64,000 bases of DNA from an uncultured Eubacteriales bacterium (GCA_900551295.1 URVJ01000011.1:1-64000), one strand, 5' to 3'. Shown: positions 8,760 to 18,535, numbered from the stretch's first letter. The notes: generated from the sequence alone by a model not told the origin. A program made the numbers and translations.

Positions 8760-9581
8760 TCAGATTCTGTTTTTTACAGTGCCGAAAAGCTTGAATACGC
8801 AGAAAACCACAGCGTTCACCGCAACTATGCTCGCGCCCGCCGGAAACGAAGCAAGCACGGATAGGTATATCCCCGCAAAAAAGCACACTACGGATATTAC
8901 CGCCGCGCAAACGACCACTCTTTTAAATGTTCTGCACACGCACATTGCCGTAAGCGCCGGGAAAATTATAAGGCTTGATATCAAAAGCGCGCCCATAAGT
9001 CTCATTCCGAGAACAACGGTGACCGCGGTAAGCACGGCTATAAGCGCATTGTACCGCGAACAGTTGACTCCCGTCGCCTTGGAAAAGGTTTCGTCGAAGG
9101 TCACGGCAAAAATCCTGTTATAGAACAGAATATACAGCGCAAGCACGGGAACCGAGGCGCAAATGCTTAAAATTACATCTGATTTGCTCATTCCGAGAAT
9201 ACTTCCGAACATATAGCTGTTAAAGTCTGTATTTATGCCCTGCTTTACCGAAACCGCGATAACGCCTGCGGCAAGAGAGGTCGTAGAAAGCACTGCAACG
9301 GCGCTGTCGCCCTTAACGCTGCTGTCCGAGCCTATTTTAAGCAGTATAAACGCACTTGCGACAACGACGGGCACCGCAACGGCAAGCGGCGCAAGATTCA
9401 TGACCGACGCGACAGCCACCGCGCCGAAACCGACGTGTGAAAGTCCGTCGCCTATCATTGAGTATTTTTTGAGCACCAGGCTTACGCCCAAGAGCGCCGC
9501 ACACAGGGAAATAAGTATTCCTCCGATAACGGCTCTCTGCATAAAGTCAAAAGAAAACATTGTAACAAGAGCGTCAGTCAT
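8760..9581 (-). CDS. znuB: Zinc/manganese ABC transporter permease (ZnuB-like)
   Basis: The membrane subunit of an ABC-3-family metal importer, 273 residues with about eight or nine transmembrane helices. Family hallmarks include the AVIGGILISLCAALLGV start, VLKKYSMIGDGLSHVGFGAV (about 36-55) and the MRLMGALLISSLIIFPALTA segment (about 195-215), which contacts the ATPase. The ATG at 9581 overlaps the end of znuC by eight bases and has GGAGG, so translational coupling is likely. It is the last gene of a znuA-znuC-znuB operon. The His-rich binding protein in the same operon makes zinc the likeliest substrate. Confidence 0.9.
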   Translation of the reverse strand: MTDALVTMFSFDFMQRAVIGGILISLCAALLGVSLVLKKYSMIGDGLSHVGFGAVAVASVMNLAPLAVAVPVVVASAFILLKIGSDSSVKGDSAVAVLSTTSLAAGVIAVSVKQGINTDFNSYMFGSILGMSKSDVILSICASVPVLALYILFYNRIFAVTFDETFSKATGVNCSRYNALIAVLTAVTVVLGMRLMGALLISSLIIFPALTAMCVCRTFKRVVVCAAVISVVCFFAGIYLSVLASFPAGASIVAVNAVVFCVFKLFGTVKNRI

Positions 9582-10284
9582 TTTTATCCTCCGTCAAAAA
9601 CAGTCTTGCCGCGTCGGATTTCAGATAATCGCCGACGCTTCCGAAAAAGAGCTGTTTATTATGAAGATGAAGTATTGTTTTTGCGTTTCTCACCGCGGCG
9701 TTTATATCGTGCGACACCATTATGACGGTTATGCCGGTTTCGCGGTTGAGCTTATTTATTACGTCGTACATTTCGGCAGTCGCGGCAGGATCCAGTCCCG
9801 TCACGGGTTCGTCGAGCAAAAGCAGCGTTTTTGTCGCGCACAGCGCCCTTGCAAGCAGCGTTCTCTGCTGCTGACCGCCAGAAAGATTGCGGTAGCATTT
9901 ATCGCGAAGTTCGGTTATTCCGAGCTTTTCCATGTTTTCGGCGGCTTTTCTTTTATCCTCTGCGGTATAGAACGAAAAAAGTCCCTTTGAGCCTAAGTTA
10001 CCCGACATCACAACCTCATACACGCTTGCCGGAAAATCTTTCTGCGCCTTTGTCTGCTGCGGAAGATAGCCTATCTGATTCTGTTTTAGTCCGTCGCCGA
10101 CGGCAAGAATTCCCGACGACGGCTTTTTAAGTCCGAGAAGCGCCTTTATAAGCGTGGACTTTCCTGACCCGTTCTCTCCGACAACGCACATATAATCTCC
10201 GCGGCTGACCTCAAAATCAAGTCCCGTCACCGCGTTTGTTCCGTCATATGAAAGACACAGGTTTTGCGCCTTGAAAAGCGGCAT
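9574..10284 (-). CDS. znuC: Zinc/manganese ABC transporter ATPase (ZnuC-like)
   Basis: The 236-residue ATP-binding subunit that drives metal import. It shows Walker A GENGSGKST (36-44), a Q-loop at GYLPQQ (73-78), the ABC signature LSGGQQQ (135-141), Walker B LLLLDE (155-160) and the switch histidine in MVSHD near residue 195. It starts with an ATG sharing one base with the znuA stop codon (TGATG), with GGAGG upstream. The arrangement implies tight stoichiometric expression with znuA and znuB. Confidence 0.92.
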   Translation of the reverse strand: MPLFKAQNLCLSYDGTNAVTGLDFEVSRGDYMCVVGENGSGKSTLIKALLGLKKPSSGILAVGDGLKQNQIGYLPQQTKAQKDFPASVYEVVMSGNLGSKGLFSFYTAEDKRKAAENMEKLGITELRDKCYRNLSGGQQQRTLLARALCATKTLLLLDEPVTGLDPAATAEMYDVINKLNRETGITVIMVSHDINAAVRNAKTILHLHNKQLFFGSVGDYLKSDAARLFLTEDKND

Positions 10285-11255
10285 CAGTACAGCGCCTCCT
10301 TTAAATTTGCAAGATTTTTTCTCATAAGCGAAATATACGTTTCTCCCGAATCAAACTCGTCCTTTGTGACGTTATGGCAGGAATGCAGTTCAAGCCTTTT
10401 TGCACCCGTCGGCTCTGCCACGGCGTCGGCTATTTTGCCGTTTGAAAATTCAATGCTGAATACGACGGGTATATTTTCTTGCTTTACCTTATTTATCAGA
10501 AAAGCAACCGTTGCGGCGCTCGCCTCGGTATTGGAAGCACAGCCGGGAAACGCGGCGTAGTAGTCAAGTCCGTACTCTTTTGCAAGGTACAGAAACGGAA
10601 ATCTGTCGCCGAACACGACGGTCTTTCTTGCCGCGCCGTCAACCATGTTCTTAAAATCTTCGTTCAGGCTTTCAAGCTCTGCTTTAAACTCCGCGAGATT
10701 TTTTTCGTAATAATCCGCGTTATCGGGATCTTTTTCCGAAAAGACCTTACACATTGCGTCGGCTATCTTAACGGCGTTTTCAACGGACGTCCACACGTGT
10801 TCGTCATAGCCCTCATAAAGGCCCTTATTCTCATGTTCCGAATGTTCTTCGGTCTGCTCCATGCCCTCTTTATGCTCTTCGGAATAAAGCGTGCAGTAAT
10901 CCATAAACTTAAATTCCGTCATATCGGTGTTTCCCGTGTTTTGGGAAATACCCTCTATCCAGCCGTCCGACTCTCCGCCGGTATACACAAACACGTCGCA
11001 GTCAGCTATCTTCATTATATCCGACGGCGAAGGCTCATAGGTATGAACCTCGTTTCCGGGGTGTATCAGCATTTTCACGTCCGCGCGCTCTCCTGCAATA
11101 CTCCTTGCAAAATCGTACTGAACAAATCCCGTTGCGACAACGCTCATCATATCTTTATCCGCCGTATCGCTCTCGGTTTTGACGTTTCTGCACGAACAAA
11201 GTGCAATGCTCAAAAGAGCCGTCACGAGCAATATTCCAAACAATCTTCTTTTCAT
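10284..11255 (-). CDS. znuA: Zinc-binding lipoprotein, ABC importer (ZnuA-like)
   Basis: A cluster A-I metal-binding lipoprotein (323 residues from the ATG at 11255; a longer TTG start at 11273 is less likely). The signal peptide ends at a lipobox with Cys22. The first metal ligand lies in HPGNEVHTYEPSPSD (65-79). A mobile acidic His-rich loop (about 126-142, EEHKEGMEQTEEHSEHE) and the conserved DEHVW (151-155) follow, as in zinc-specific members. It captures metal outside the membrane for ZnuBC. The promoter carries a Fur/Zur-type box, so repression by metal is expected. Confidence 0.92.
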   Translation of the reverse strand: MKRRLFGILLVTALLSIALCSCRNVKTESDTADKDMMSVVATGFVQYDFARSIAGERADVKMLIHPGNEVHTYEPSPSDIMKIADCDVFVYTGGESDGWIEGISQNTGNTDMTEFKFMDYCTLYSEEHKEGMEQTEEHSEHENKGLYEGYDEHVWTSVENAVKIADAMCKVFSEKDPDNADYYEKNLAEFKAELESLNEDFKNMVDGAARKTVVFGDRFPFLYLAKEYGLDYYAAFPGCASNTEASAATVAFLINKVKQENIPVVFSIEFSNGKIADAVAEPTGAKRLELHSCHNVTKDEFDSGETYISLMRKNLANLKEALY

Positions 11256-11291
11256 ATATTTTCCCTTTCGCAAATTCCTATTCTCACAAAA

Positions 11292-11312
11292 TGAAATTGA
11301 TAATCATTTTCA
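11292..11312. promoter_or_regulatory. Fur/Zur-type operator of znuACB
   Basis: A 21-base near-palindrome containing TGAAA(A/T)TGATTATCAATTTCA read on the minus strand. It matches the TGATAATNATTATCA pattern of Fur-family repressors. It starts 12 bases past the -10 element and so covers the transcription start, a classical repressing position. Which family member binds (Zur, Fur or MntR-like) cannot be decided. Confidence 0.65.
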
Positions 11313-11324
11313 AATTACCATGAC

Positions 11325-11353
11325 AGTATAGCATAAACGCTTGATTTTGTCAA
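11325..11353 (-). promoter_or_regulatory. Sigma-A promoter of znuACB
   Basis: On the minus strand, perfect TTGACA (11348-11353), a 17-base spacer and TATACT (11325-11330). Confidence 0.75.
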
Positions 11354-11361
11354 GAGAAAAG

Positions 11362-11390
11362 CAAAAAATAAAGCCGTCGCAAAGGACGGC
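11362..11390 (-). terminator. Intrinsic terminator after addA
   Basis: On the minus strand, GCCGTC-CTTTGC-GACGGC followed by TTTATTTTTT, 18 bases past the addA stop and just before the znu promoter. Confidence 0.85.
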
Positions 11391-11407
11391 AGGCAGTCAA
11401 AAATGTT

Positions 11408-14400
11408 TTACAGGCTTACTTCTATGCTTTTCATAAGCTCAAACGAGAAAATGACCGCTTTTTTTATTTTTCCTTTTGTAATGCGCTCGACCGCCGTGCA
11501 ATATATACGCAGCTGTTCGGCGTGACGGTTTATGAGTATGCTTTCGGCGTCTCTGCCGCTCACCTTATCGGTTTTGAAATCCACAACGGTATACGTTCCG
11601 TCGGTATTTTGAAAATAAAGGTCGATAACTCCCTGCACAAGCAGTTTTGCCTTATCTTTTTCGATTTTTTTCGAAAATTCCGACGCGTCGGTTTCAAGAT
11701 TGAATCTGCGTTCGCGAAAGACCTTTACGCTGTTTTTTATTTCATCATAAAGCGGCGTTTTGAAAAACTCATCGAGCTTTTCCGTATCCAGCATTTCTCT
11801 TGTGCGCTCATCAATGAACTGTTCTTTTGCAAGTCTGTCAGCCTCGGCTTCACAGCCGTGCTCCGCACATTCTTCATAATTTGCAAACTGCATGAACAAA
11901 TGCATTGCCGTACCGCGTTCACCGGCATTCGGCTTTATATCCGAAACGGCAAAATCCGGTATTGTTTTAAGGTCACGCTTTGCAGCATAGAGCATTTCTC
12001 CGTCGTCGTCGAGAAGTCCCGACTTTAACTGCGACACCGTAAGCTTTGACGGAAGTCTTGTAAGCAGTTTATCGGAATATTCAAACTTTCCGTTTTCAGT
12101 GAGCTTTTCAAGCAGCTCTTTATCGGGTTCAAATACTTCGTTCTCCTCTGCGTCCTCTTCATCCGCCGTATCACGGGCAGACATCTCATATTCAAAGCAC
12201 ACGCACGAAAGGATATTATCAAGGTTTTGCGACGTCGGAAAACACTCTTTTTCAAAATCCTGCGGTATTCCCGCGGTTTCTCTGAATATACGCGCGCAGT
12301 CCTCGTTCATTATGCAGTTCAGCACCGCCTCGAGATAGCACGAAACGTCAGAGAAATTACCCGACACCGAGTTTACATAGCAGCGTCTTAAAACTTTGGT
12401 TATATCGTTCTTTACTGCAGCCGTCATAAACAGATAATCTCTCGCACGGGTAAGCGCAACGTACAGAATTCTCATTTCCTCGGCTATTCCGGCAGATTTT
12501 TCGGTATTTGCGCATATCTTTCTGAACGGCGTATCTACGGACGTTCTTCCCGTCGCGCTCGACTGGGATTTCAGCATCTCGACGTCCTTTAATTTCATGC
12601 CTATTCCGCAGTCATACGACATTACGACGCTCTGAGTTTCGTTTCTGAATTTCGACGCAAGGCTTGAAACAAAGCATACCGGAAATTCAAGACCTTTCGA
12701 GCCGTGCATTGTCATTAGCTTTACGCTGTCGTTCCCGACAAGCTGCTCTGCCTTTTCTTCCACTTTTTCGGACGAGTCGCGGATATATTCAAGAAACGCG
12801 CCTATTCCGCGGAAAGAAGTATTTGTATAGCTCCTTGCCATTTCGTAGAGTTTCATCAGGTTTCTGCGCCTGTCCGAGCACACGTCGGGAGTATCTCCGT
12901 TAAACACGGGGCTTGAACAGATATTAAGCAGATCCGCGTCGGTATAAAGCTGCCAGACAAACTCGCCCGCATTTTTTCCGCGCGACATTGTTCTGTAAAA
13001 GTCAAGCTTTTCGGTAAAATCGCGGCATTTATCCCCTAAAGGCGTTCCGCCGTTGATTTCAGCATACGCCTTTACCGAAAGATACAGCTTTGTTTTGGGA
13101 AAAGCCGCCTTGATGACGCAAAGTTCATCATCGGAAAATCCTCCCGGAACCGACCGCATATATCCTGCAAGCTGAATATCGCGCAGAGGGTTATCTATAC
13201 TGTTAAGTATACAAAGCGCAAGCAGTATTTCTTTTTTCTCATAAAAGCTCTCTCCGACGTCACAGTACACCGGAATACCGTATTCCGACAGCACCTCGGA
13301 GTATATTTTAAGCGCTTTTCTGGAGCGCGTCAGCACCGCAACGTCCGAAAATCCGAATGTTTTTCCTTCGCCGTCACGGTAATTCTCATTATTTACAATT
13401 TCAAGTATCTTTTTTGCTATGATCTGCGCCTCAGCCTGTTCGGCGCTTATTTCATCGCCGTCCTCCGGCAGTTTACAGTCTGCGACAATAAGCTCCGCCT
13501 TTGATTTTACCGGCACGTTTTCAATACGTGAAAAGTTGAGCGCGTCGCCGTCCTCATAATCTTTGCCCATAAGCCGCACAAACAGAAAATTCGTAAGTTC
13601 TATAACGCTCTGCGCACATCTGAAATTATCCTGCATGAATATGCGCTTTGTACTTGAATCGGTATCGCAATCCGAGAACGACGCTCTGTAAGATTTGAAA
13701 ATATCCGGTCTTGCTCCGCGGAATCTGTATATACTCTGCTTTATATCTCCGACCATAAAACGCGAATTTTCCGTACCGTTTTTATCAGTACGTGCAATAA
13801 GTCTGAAGATCTCGTCTTGGAGAGGATTTACGTCCTGATATTCGTCTATGTATATTTCCCTGAACCGCTCTCTCAAAGAAATCGCGGTTTCGGAGGGCTG
13901 TCCCGGATTATTCTCATCTGTCAGCAGCTTTATTGTCAGGTGTTCGACGTCGTTGAAGTCGAGAATACCGAGCTGATTTTTGGTTTCTTCGAGCCGTCTT
14001 GAAAATTCGTCTTCAAGCGCGAACATTACGCAAAGCACCTCTGAGCAGTCAAGCGCGCAAAGCCGCATAACTCTTTCAGCGGTACAGTACATATCCGCAA
14101 GTTTTTTACGGATATTATCCGCGCACTCGCTCTTTGCGGTCTTTACGATCTCGCAAAGCTCCTTATCGGGATAATTTCTAACGCTTCCGAGCTTTTGAGC
14201 CGCAAAATTCCTCACCGCGTCCCTTGTTGCGGTATAATCCTTTTCCGAAACTGCTTTTAAAAGCAATCGGACGTTTTGTGCGTCCGCCGAAACCGACGGA
14301 AGATACTTATTCTCAAGCTGATCGCCGTCAGCGCACATTTTTTCAAGAGCACAAAGCGTATTAAGCTGTTCCGAAAGCAGATTCTGCGAATAATTCTTTA

Positions 14401-15055
14401 AAAATCTGCCGTATTCGCTTTGGAAAAAATCTTTCGCCGTTCTGACGTTATCATACATTGAGAGCACTCGCTGTTTTGTCTTTTCGGGATCTGTGTCGGC
14501 TCTTAGGTGCGCGTCAAGTCCGAGCAGCAGCCCGACAAAGTTTTCGTCGTCTCTTGCGCCCGAAAACATTTCGCTCACATTTACAAGTCTGTCCGAAAAG
14601 TCCTTATCTTCGCTTTCAAAAGCGTCGGACAGAGTTCTGTTCATGATTTTTTCGCGTATAACCTGAATTTCGGCATCATCTGCGATTCTTACCGCAGCAT
14701 TAAGCCCGAGTTTCTGGAAATTTTTACGCACAACATCATAGCAAAACGCGTTTATTGTACTTATATTTGCCTGTGGCAGCAGCGCGATATTACGCAGAAT
14801 TTTTTTATTTGACGGATCTTTAATAGCAGCGTCGGAAAGTTTTTTTCTGATTCTGTCCGAAAGCTCCTTTGCGGCAGCCGTAGTAAATGTAACTACGAGA
14901 AAATCCGTTACATTACAGTCGTCATTTTTATCGCAGAGTCTATTTATTATTCTTTGGGTAAGGACTGCGGTTTTTCCGCTGCCTGCTCCCGCGGAAACAA
15001 GCAGAGAGCAATTTCTCTGATCCACGGCTGATTTTTGGGATTTTGTAAGTTCCAC
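11408..15055 (-). CDS. addA: ATP-dependent helicase/nuclease subunit AddA
   Basis: AddA is the UvrD-like helicase and nuclease subunit of the AddAB complex, which resects double-strand ends for RecA loading. The protein is 1215 residues, normal for the family. Motifs include Walker A AGAGSGKT (22-29), FLVVTFTTAAAKEL, the helicase motif IDEYQDVNPLQ, MTMHGSKGLEFPV and VALTRARDYL. The C-terminal RecB-type nuclease has GVIDLYF followed by VVDFKTDKV (about 1157-1165). The start is GTG with GGAAGGAG ten bases upstream. The usual partner addB is not next to it; the upstream neighbour is repeat copy B, so addA seems to be expressed alone. Confidence 0.95.
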   Translation of the reverse strand: MELTKSQKSAVDQRNCSLLVSAGAGSGKTAVLTQRIINRLCDKNDDCNVTDFLVVTFTTAAAKELSDRIRKKLSDAAIKDPSNKKILRNIALLPQANISTINAFCYDVVRKNFQKLGLNAAVRIADDAEIQVIREKIMNRTLSDAFESEDKDFSDRLVNVSEMFSGARDDENFVGLLLGLDAHLRADTDPEKTKQRVLSMYDNVRTAKDFFQSEYGRFLKNYSQNLLSEQLNTLCALEKMCADGDQLENKYLPSVSADAQNVRLLLKAVSEKDYTATRDAVRNFAAQKLGSVRNYPDKELCEIVKTAKSECADNIRKKLADMYCTAERVMRLCALDCSEVLCVMFALEDEFSRRLEETKNQLGILDFNDVEHLTIKLLTDENNPGQPSETAISLRERFREIYIDEYQDVNPLQDEIFRLIARTDKNGTENSRFMVGDIKQSIYRFRGARPDIFKSYRASFSDCDTDSSTKRIFMQDNFRCAQSVIELTNFLFVRLMGKDYEDGDALNFSRIENVPVKSKAELIVADCKLPEDGDEISAEQAEAQIIAKKILEIVNNENYRDGEGKTFGFSDVAVLTRSRKALKIYSEVLSEYGIPVYCDVGESFYEKKEILLALCILNSIDNPLRDIQLAGYMRSVPGGFSDDELCVIKAAFPKTKLYLSVKAYAEINGGTPLGDKCRDFTEKLDFYRTMSRGKNAGEFVWQLYTDADLLNICSSPVFNGDTPDVCSDRRRNLMKLYEMARSYTNTSFRGIGAFLEYIRDSSEKVEEKAEQLVGNDSVKLMTMHGSKGLEFPVCFVSSLASKFRNETQSVVMSYDCGIGMKLKDVEMLKSQSSATGRTSVDTPFRKICANTEKSAGIAEEMRILYVALTRARDYLFMTAAVKNDITKVLRRCYVNSVSGNFSDVSCYLEAVLNCIMNEDCARIFRETAGIPQDFEKECFPTSQNLDNILSCVCFEYEMSARDTADEEDAEENEVFEPDKELLEKLTENGKFEYSDKLLTRLPSKLTVSQLKSGLLDDDGEMLYAAKRDLKTIPDFAVSDIKPNAGERGTAMHLFMQFANYEECAEHGCEAEADRLAKEQFIDERTREMLDTEKLDEFFKTPLYDEIKNSVKVFRERRFNLETDASEFSKKIEKDKAKLLVQGVIDLYFQNTDGTYTVVDFKTDKVSGRDAESILINRHAEQLRIYCTAVERITKGKIKKAVIFSFELMKSIEVSL

Positions 15056-15106
15056 GGCAACACGGCTCCTTCCTTCTTTCTTTTCGGGGACGAGGACTAC
15101 TTTATT

Positions 15107-15802
15107 TTCTTCAAAGTGCGACTTTATACTAACGCTTTTCTACGCAGAAAAGCCGAAAGATGTTTTGCGTTTGGCTGATTTTTGCCTATTTGGGGCTAAA
15201 AAAGATAATTTACTGACATGTGCAACTCTATTCTCCAACTTTTCGACGGCGAAAAAGTTGCACTCTAAAGAGCGTAAACAAAAGCCGTTCGCGGCCCAAA
15301 CGCCGCAGCGAAAGCGTGGCTTCTGCTCCACACATCATACTATCGTCGGTAAAGCCTTTCCAAGCCTCCGAAGTTTTTATCTTCGCTCGCAGATGCTCCG
15401 CACTGCTCGATAATGGGTTCTGTACGAAGTCAAACTATTTCGGTGCAAGTATTATTTTTTATATAATCTCGCAGTCAACAGGACATACTTTTCTGCCCGG
15501 TTCGCTATCGCAAGATGACTTTTACGCATGTTAGTTTTATGTTTCGGTGTTGCGAAGTGAAACTTTAGCTTTATTTCAGTGGTGCATAATTATTTCACTT
15601 TCCAAAGTTACCCCTTGTACACAGTTTCCATAGCTTGCTTCGGCACCCTATTTACATCTGAGTTCGCAGTCCTGCTGTTCGACTGCGAGCGGTACAAGCC
15701 GGCGGCAGAGAGTATCCCACAACTTTTTTCTAAATTAAGGGCCAGTGTTTTCTTTGCAGCTTTCTTTTTAAAAAGAAAGCGCGTTCTCCTTCGCGTATTC
15801 CC
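15107..15802 (+). repeat. Mosaic intergenic repeat, copy B
   Basis: A copy of about 700 bases fills the gap between der and addA. Visible landmarks are CTTTTC-TACGCA-GAAAAG (15135-15152), 'cactctaaagagcgtaaa' (about 15260), 'tcttcgctcgcagatgctcc' with 'gcactgctcgat' (about 15371-15402), 'ggttctgtacgaag', 'cagtcaacaggac' (about 15473-15485), an imperfect TTCGC-TATC-GCAAG hairpin (15501-15514) and 'cagagagtatccca'. It ends with a GCTTTCTTTTT-type palindrome (about 15759-15781). It begins about 50 bases from the addA start, so any addA promoter must lie inside it. No protein is predicted. Confidence 0.8.
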
Positions 15803-15818
15803 GTACTCCTTCGTACCA

Positions 15819-17147
15819 TTAATTTTCGTCGCCGCCTTTTTCGCGGATAACGAGTTTAATGGGAGTACCCTCAAAGCCAAAGACTTCACGGAGTTTATTT
15901 TCGATATATCTCTGATAAGAGAAATGGAAGAGTTCAGCATTATTAACGAACAGCACGAAAGTAGGAGCCTTAACGCCGGTCTGAGTCATATAATAGATTT
16001 TAAGGCGTTTACCCTTATCCGTCGGAGGCTGAACGCGTGTAGTTGCGTCGGCGAGGACATCATTAAGCATACCGGTAGATATTCTCATAGAGCTTTGGTC
16101 ATTAACGTAATTTATAAGCTCATAAACGCGATCCACTCTCTGACCTGTCTTAGCGGAAATAAAGAGTATAGGCGCATAAGTCATATAGGACAGTGCGGCA
16201 TACACATCTTTTCTGTACTCGTCCATTGTATGGGTATCTTTCTCGACAAGATCCCACTTATTAATAACTATGATGACAGCCTTACCGCTTTCATGAGCGA
16301 TACCGGCAACTCTTTCGTCCTGTGCTGTAACGCCCTCCGTTGCGTCGATTACAACAAGGCAGACATCTGCGCGTTCGACCGCCATTTCGGCTCTCAGCAC
16401 GCTGTATCTTTCAATATTGTCTGTAAGCTTTCCGGTTTTGCGAATACCGGCTGTATCTATAAAGACATATTTTCCGAACTTATTCTCAACCTCGGAGTCG
16501 ATAGCGTCTCTTGTAGTACCTGCAACGTCCGAAACTATCATTCTCTTTGCACCGAGAATATAATTGACAAGCGAGCTTTTACCGGCGTTCGGTCTGCCGA
16601 TTACAGCTACTTTTACGGAATCGTCGTCGGTCTCCTCCTCGGTCTGTTCGGGCATAAGCTCACAAACCCTGTCAAGCACATCTCCCGTGCCGCTTCCGTG
16701 AACCGAGCTTACGGCATACGGATCTCCAAGACCGAGTTCATAAAATTCATATATTTCCGGCGGAGGCGCGCCGATAGAATCCACCTTATTTACGCAGAGC
16801 ACGACAGGTTTGCCGGATTTTCTCAAGAACGTTCCTATCTCCCTGTCGTCCGCGGTAAGCCCGCTCCTTATATCCGTCATAAAGATTATAACGTCGGCGC
16901 TGTCTATTGCTATCTGCGCCTGAGCCTTTATATGCGACATGATTACGTCGTTTGTGTCAGGTTCGATACCTCCGGTATCTATCATCATCATCTTTTTTCC
17001 GCACCACTCGACTTCAAAATACAGTCTGTCGCGCGTAACGCCGGGAGTATCCTCTACTATGGCTATTCTCTTTCCGGCAACCTTATTGAAAAAGGTGCTT
17101 TTGCCGACATTCGGTCTGCCGACTATTGCTATTATTGGTTTTGACAT
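15819..17147 (-). CDS. der: Ribosome biogenesis GTPase Der (EngA)
   Basis: Der is an essential GTPase with two G domains in tandem that helps assemble the 50S subunit. In 442 residues the first G domain has GRPNVGKST (10-18), DTPGVTRDR and NKVD. The second begins GRPNAGKSS near residue 182, with DTAGIRKTGK and NKWD. A KH-like domain with the PPTDKGKRLKIYYMTQTG segment closes the protein. The ATG has GGAGA at eight bases. It follows the DUF512 gene with 35 bases between them, so it is probably part of the DUF177-rpmF-DUF512-der transcription unit. Repeat copy B begins right after its stop. Confidence 0.97.
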   Translation of the reverse strand: MSKPIIAIVGRPNVGKSTFFNKVAGKRIAIVEDTPGVTRDRLYFEVEWCGKKMMMIDTGGIEPDTNDVIMSHIKAQAQIAIDSADVIIFMTDIRSGLTADDREIGTFLRKSGKPVVLCVNKVDSIGAPPPEIYEFYELGLGDPYAVSSVHGSGTGDVLDRVCELMPEQTEEETDDDSVKVAVIGRPNAGKSSLVNYILGAKRMIVSDVAGTTRDAIDSEVENKFGKYVFIDTAGIRKTGKLTDNIERYSVLRAEMAVERADVCLVVIDATEGVTAQDERVAGIAHESGKAVIIVINKWDLVEKDTHTMDEYRKDVYAALSYMTYAPILFISAKTGQRVDRVYELINYVNDQSSMRISTGMLNDVLADATTRVQPPTDKGKRLKIYYMTQTGVKAPTFVLFVNNAELFHFSYQRYIENKLREVFGFEGTPIKLVIREKGGDEN

Positions 17148-17182
17148 TATTTTATCTCTCCGTTCCGGGGATTTTCCAAAAT

Positions 17183-18499
17183 TTATTCGTATATTCCGAG
17201 CACAGCGTCAACAAACGCGTCTCCGCCCGGTCTTACCGGCACTATTTTTACGCCGAGCTTTTCCGAAAGCTCATCTACCGACATATTATCGAGAAACAAG
17301 TCCTTTTCATATCTCAGCATAACGTCGGGGATTATAAGCTCCTGTCCGAGTTCCTTATCTTTAAGCTGCTCATAGAGATCCTGTCCCGTAAGCAGTCCGC
17401 TGACGGTTATGGTATGACCGAAAAAGTTATTCACGGCGCGGTAGACATGGTATTCAAGCCCGTCGAAATTTTCTTCAAGCAGCTTGCCCATCTTACTTAT
17501 GGAATCATATGCGCTGACGCCCGTCACCGACGAAACCACGCGCTTATTTTCAAGGACAAATCCCTCGTCCTTTAATTCTTCTATACGCATTTCCGTTTCT
17601 TCGCACTGATTGCGTATCAGTCCGACGCCGTTATCAAGCTGAGGATAGCCGTCGTAATAATCCTCGCCCGGCAGATCCATTTCCGCCGTGAGATACCATT
17701 CGTCCGAGCACTGGACAAAGTACATTCCGAACTTTTCCATAAACTCGTTTCTCTTTCTGTCAACAAGTGCGATAACGTCTCTTGCGTCCTGCTTTCCGAA
17801 AGGTTCGAGAGGATAAAGACCGTCTCTGTACTTTGTAAGTCCCGACGGCACGACCGCTATGCTTTCGACATACGGGAAATACTCCGACAGATCGTCGAGC
17901 GTTCTTTCAAGCTCTTTGCCGTCGTTGAGACCTTTACAGAGAACTATCTGACAGTTCATATATATTCCGCCGTCCTTGAACACTTTTAAATATTCAAGAC
18001 TCTGTCCGGCAAAGCGGTTATTCATCATTTTACAGCGAAGTTCGGGGTTTGTGGTATGCACCGAAATATTTATCGGGCTTATACGCATTTTCACAAGCCT
18101 GTCCACTTCTTCGCGCTTCATATTGGTAAGCGTTACGTAGTTTCCGTAGAAAAACGACATTCTCGAATCGTCGTCCTTGAAATAGCACTGTTCGCGCATA
18201 CCCGGCGGATTCTGGTCTATAAAGCAGAACACGCACTTATTCTTACACGAGTGCTTTTCGTCCATGAGATAGGTATCGAAATCAAGCCCGAGATCATCAT
18301 ACTGCGGCTTTTTTACGGTTATCTCAATCGGTTCTCCGCGGCGTTCAAGCACAATTATCAGTTTCTTTTCGGTAATATAGAAACGATAGTCAAGAACATC
18401 GTTAATATCGTTTCCGTTTATCGAAACAATTACGTCGCCGGGCAATATTTTATGTTTTTCGGCTATTGAATTTTTATTTACCTTTGCAATTTTTACCAT
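17183..18499 (-). CDS. DUF512 family PDZ / radical-SAM-like protein
   Basis: A 438-residue protein of the DUF512 family common in Clostridia and cyanobacteria. It has an N-terminal PDZ-like domain (about 1-60, ILPGDVIVSINGNDI), then a radical SAM-type cluster motif C85-x3-C89-x2-C92 (CKNKCVFCFID), and a C-terminal DUF512 region. The cysteines suggest a 4Fe-4S cluster that activates S-adenosylmethionine. The substrate is unknown, although the repeated position next to der hints at a role in translation or ribosome assembly. The ATG has GGAGA at nine bases. The gene lies between rpmF and der. Confidence 0.85.
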   Translation of the reverse strand: MVKIAKVNKNSIAEKHKILPGDVIVSINGNDINDVLDYRFYITEKKLIIVLERRGEPIEITVKKPQYDDLGLDFDTYLMDEKHSCKNKCVFCFIDQNPPGMREQCYFKDDDSRMSFFYGNYVTLTNMKREEVDRLVKMRISPINISVHTTNPELRCKMMNNRFAGQSLEYLKVFKDGGIYMNCQIVLCKGLNDGKELERTLDDLSEYFPYVESIAVVPSGLTKYRDGLYPLEPFGKQDARDVIALVDRKRNEFMEKFGMYFVQCSDEWYLTAEMDLPGEDYYDGYPQLDNGVGLIRNQCEETEMRIEELKDEGFVLENKRVVSSVTGVSAYDSISKMGKLLEENFDGLEYHVYRAVNNFFGHTITVSGLLTGQDLYEQLKDKELGQELIIPDVMLRYEKDLFLDNMSVDELSEKLGVKIVPVRPGGDAFVDAVLGIYE

Positions 18500-18535
18500 A
18501 AAGCGCCGTCTCCGTGAATTTTATTGCCAAACAAA

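Noticed and set aside
15759..15781. Classical terminator for der (GCTTTCTTTTT palindrome; same at about 20150 for gyrB)
   Set aside because: The palindrome is AT-rich and no T-run follows it on the minus strand; it is better treated as the end of the repeat.
15579..17144. A 521-codon plus-strand open frame
   Set aside because: It runs antisense through der, starts inside repeat copy B, lacks a ribosome binding site and resembles no protein; der is certain on the other strand.
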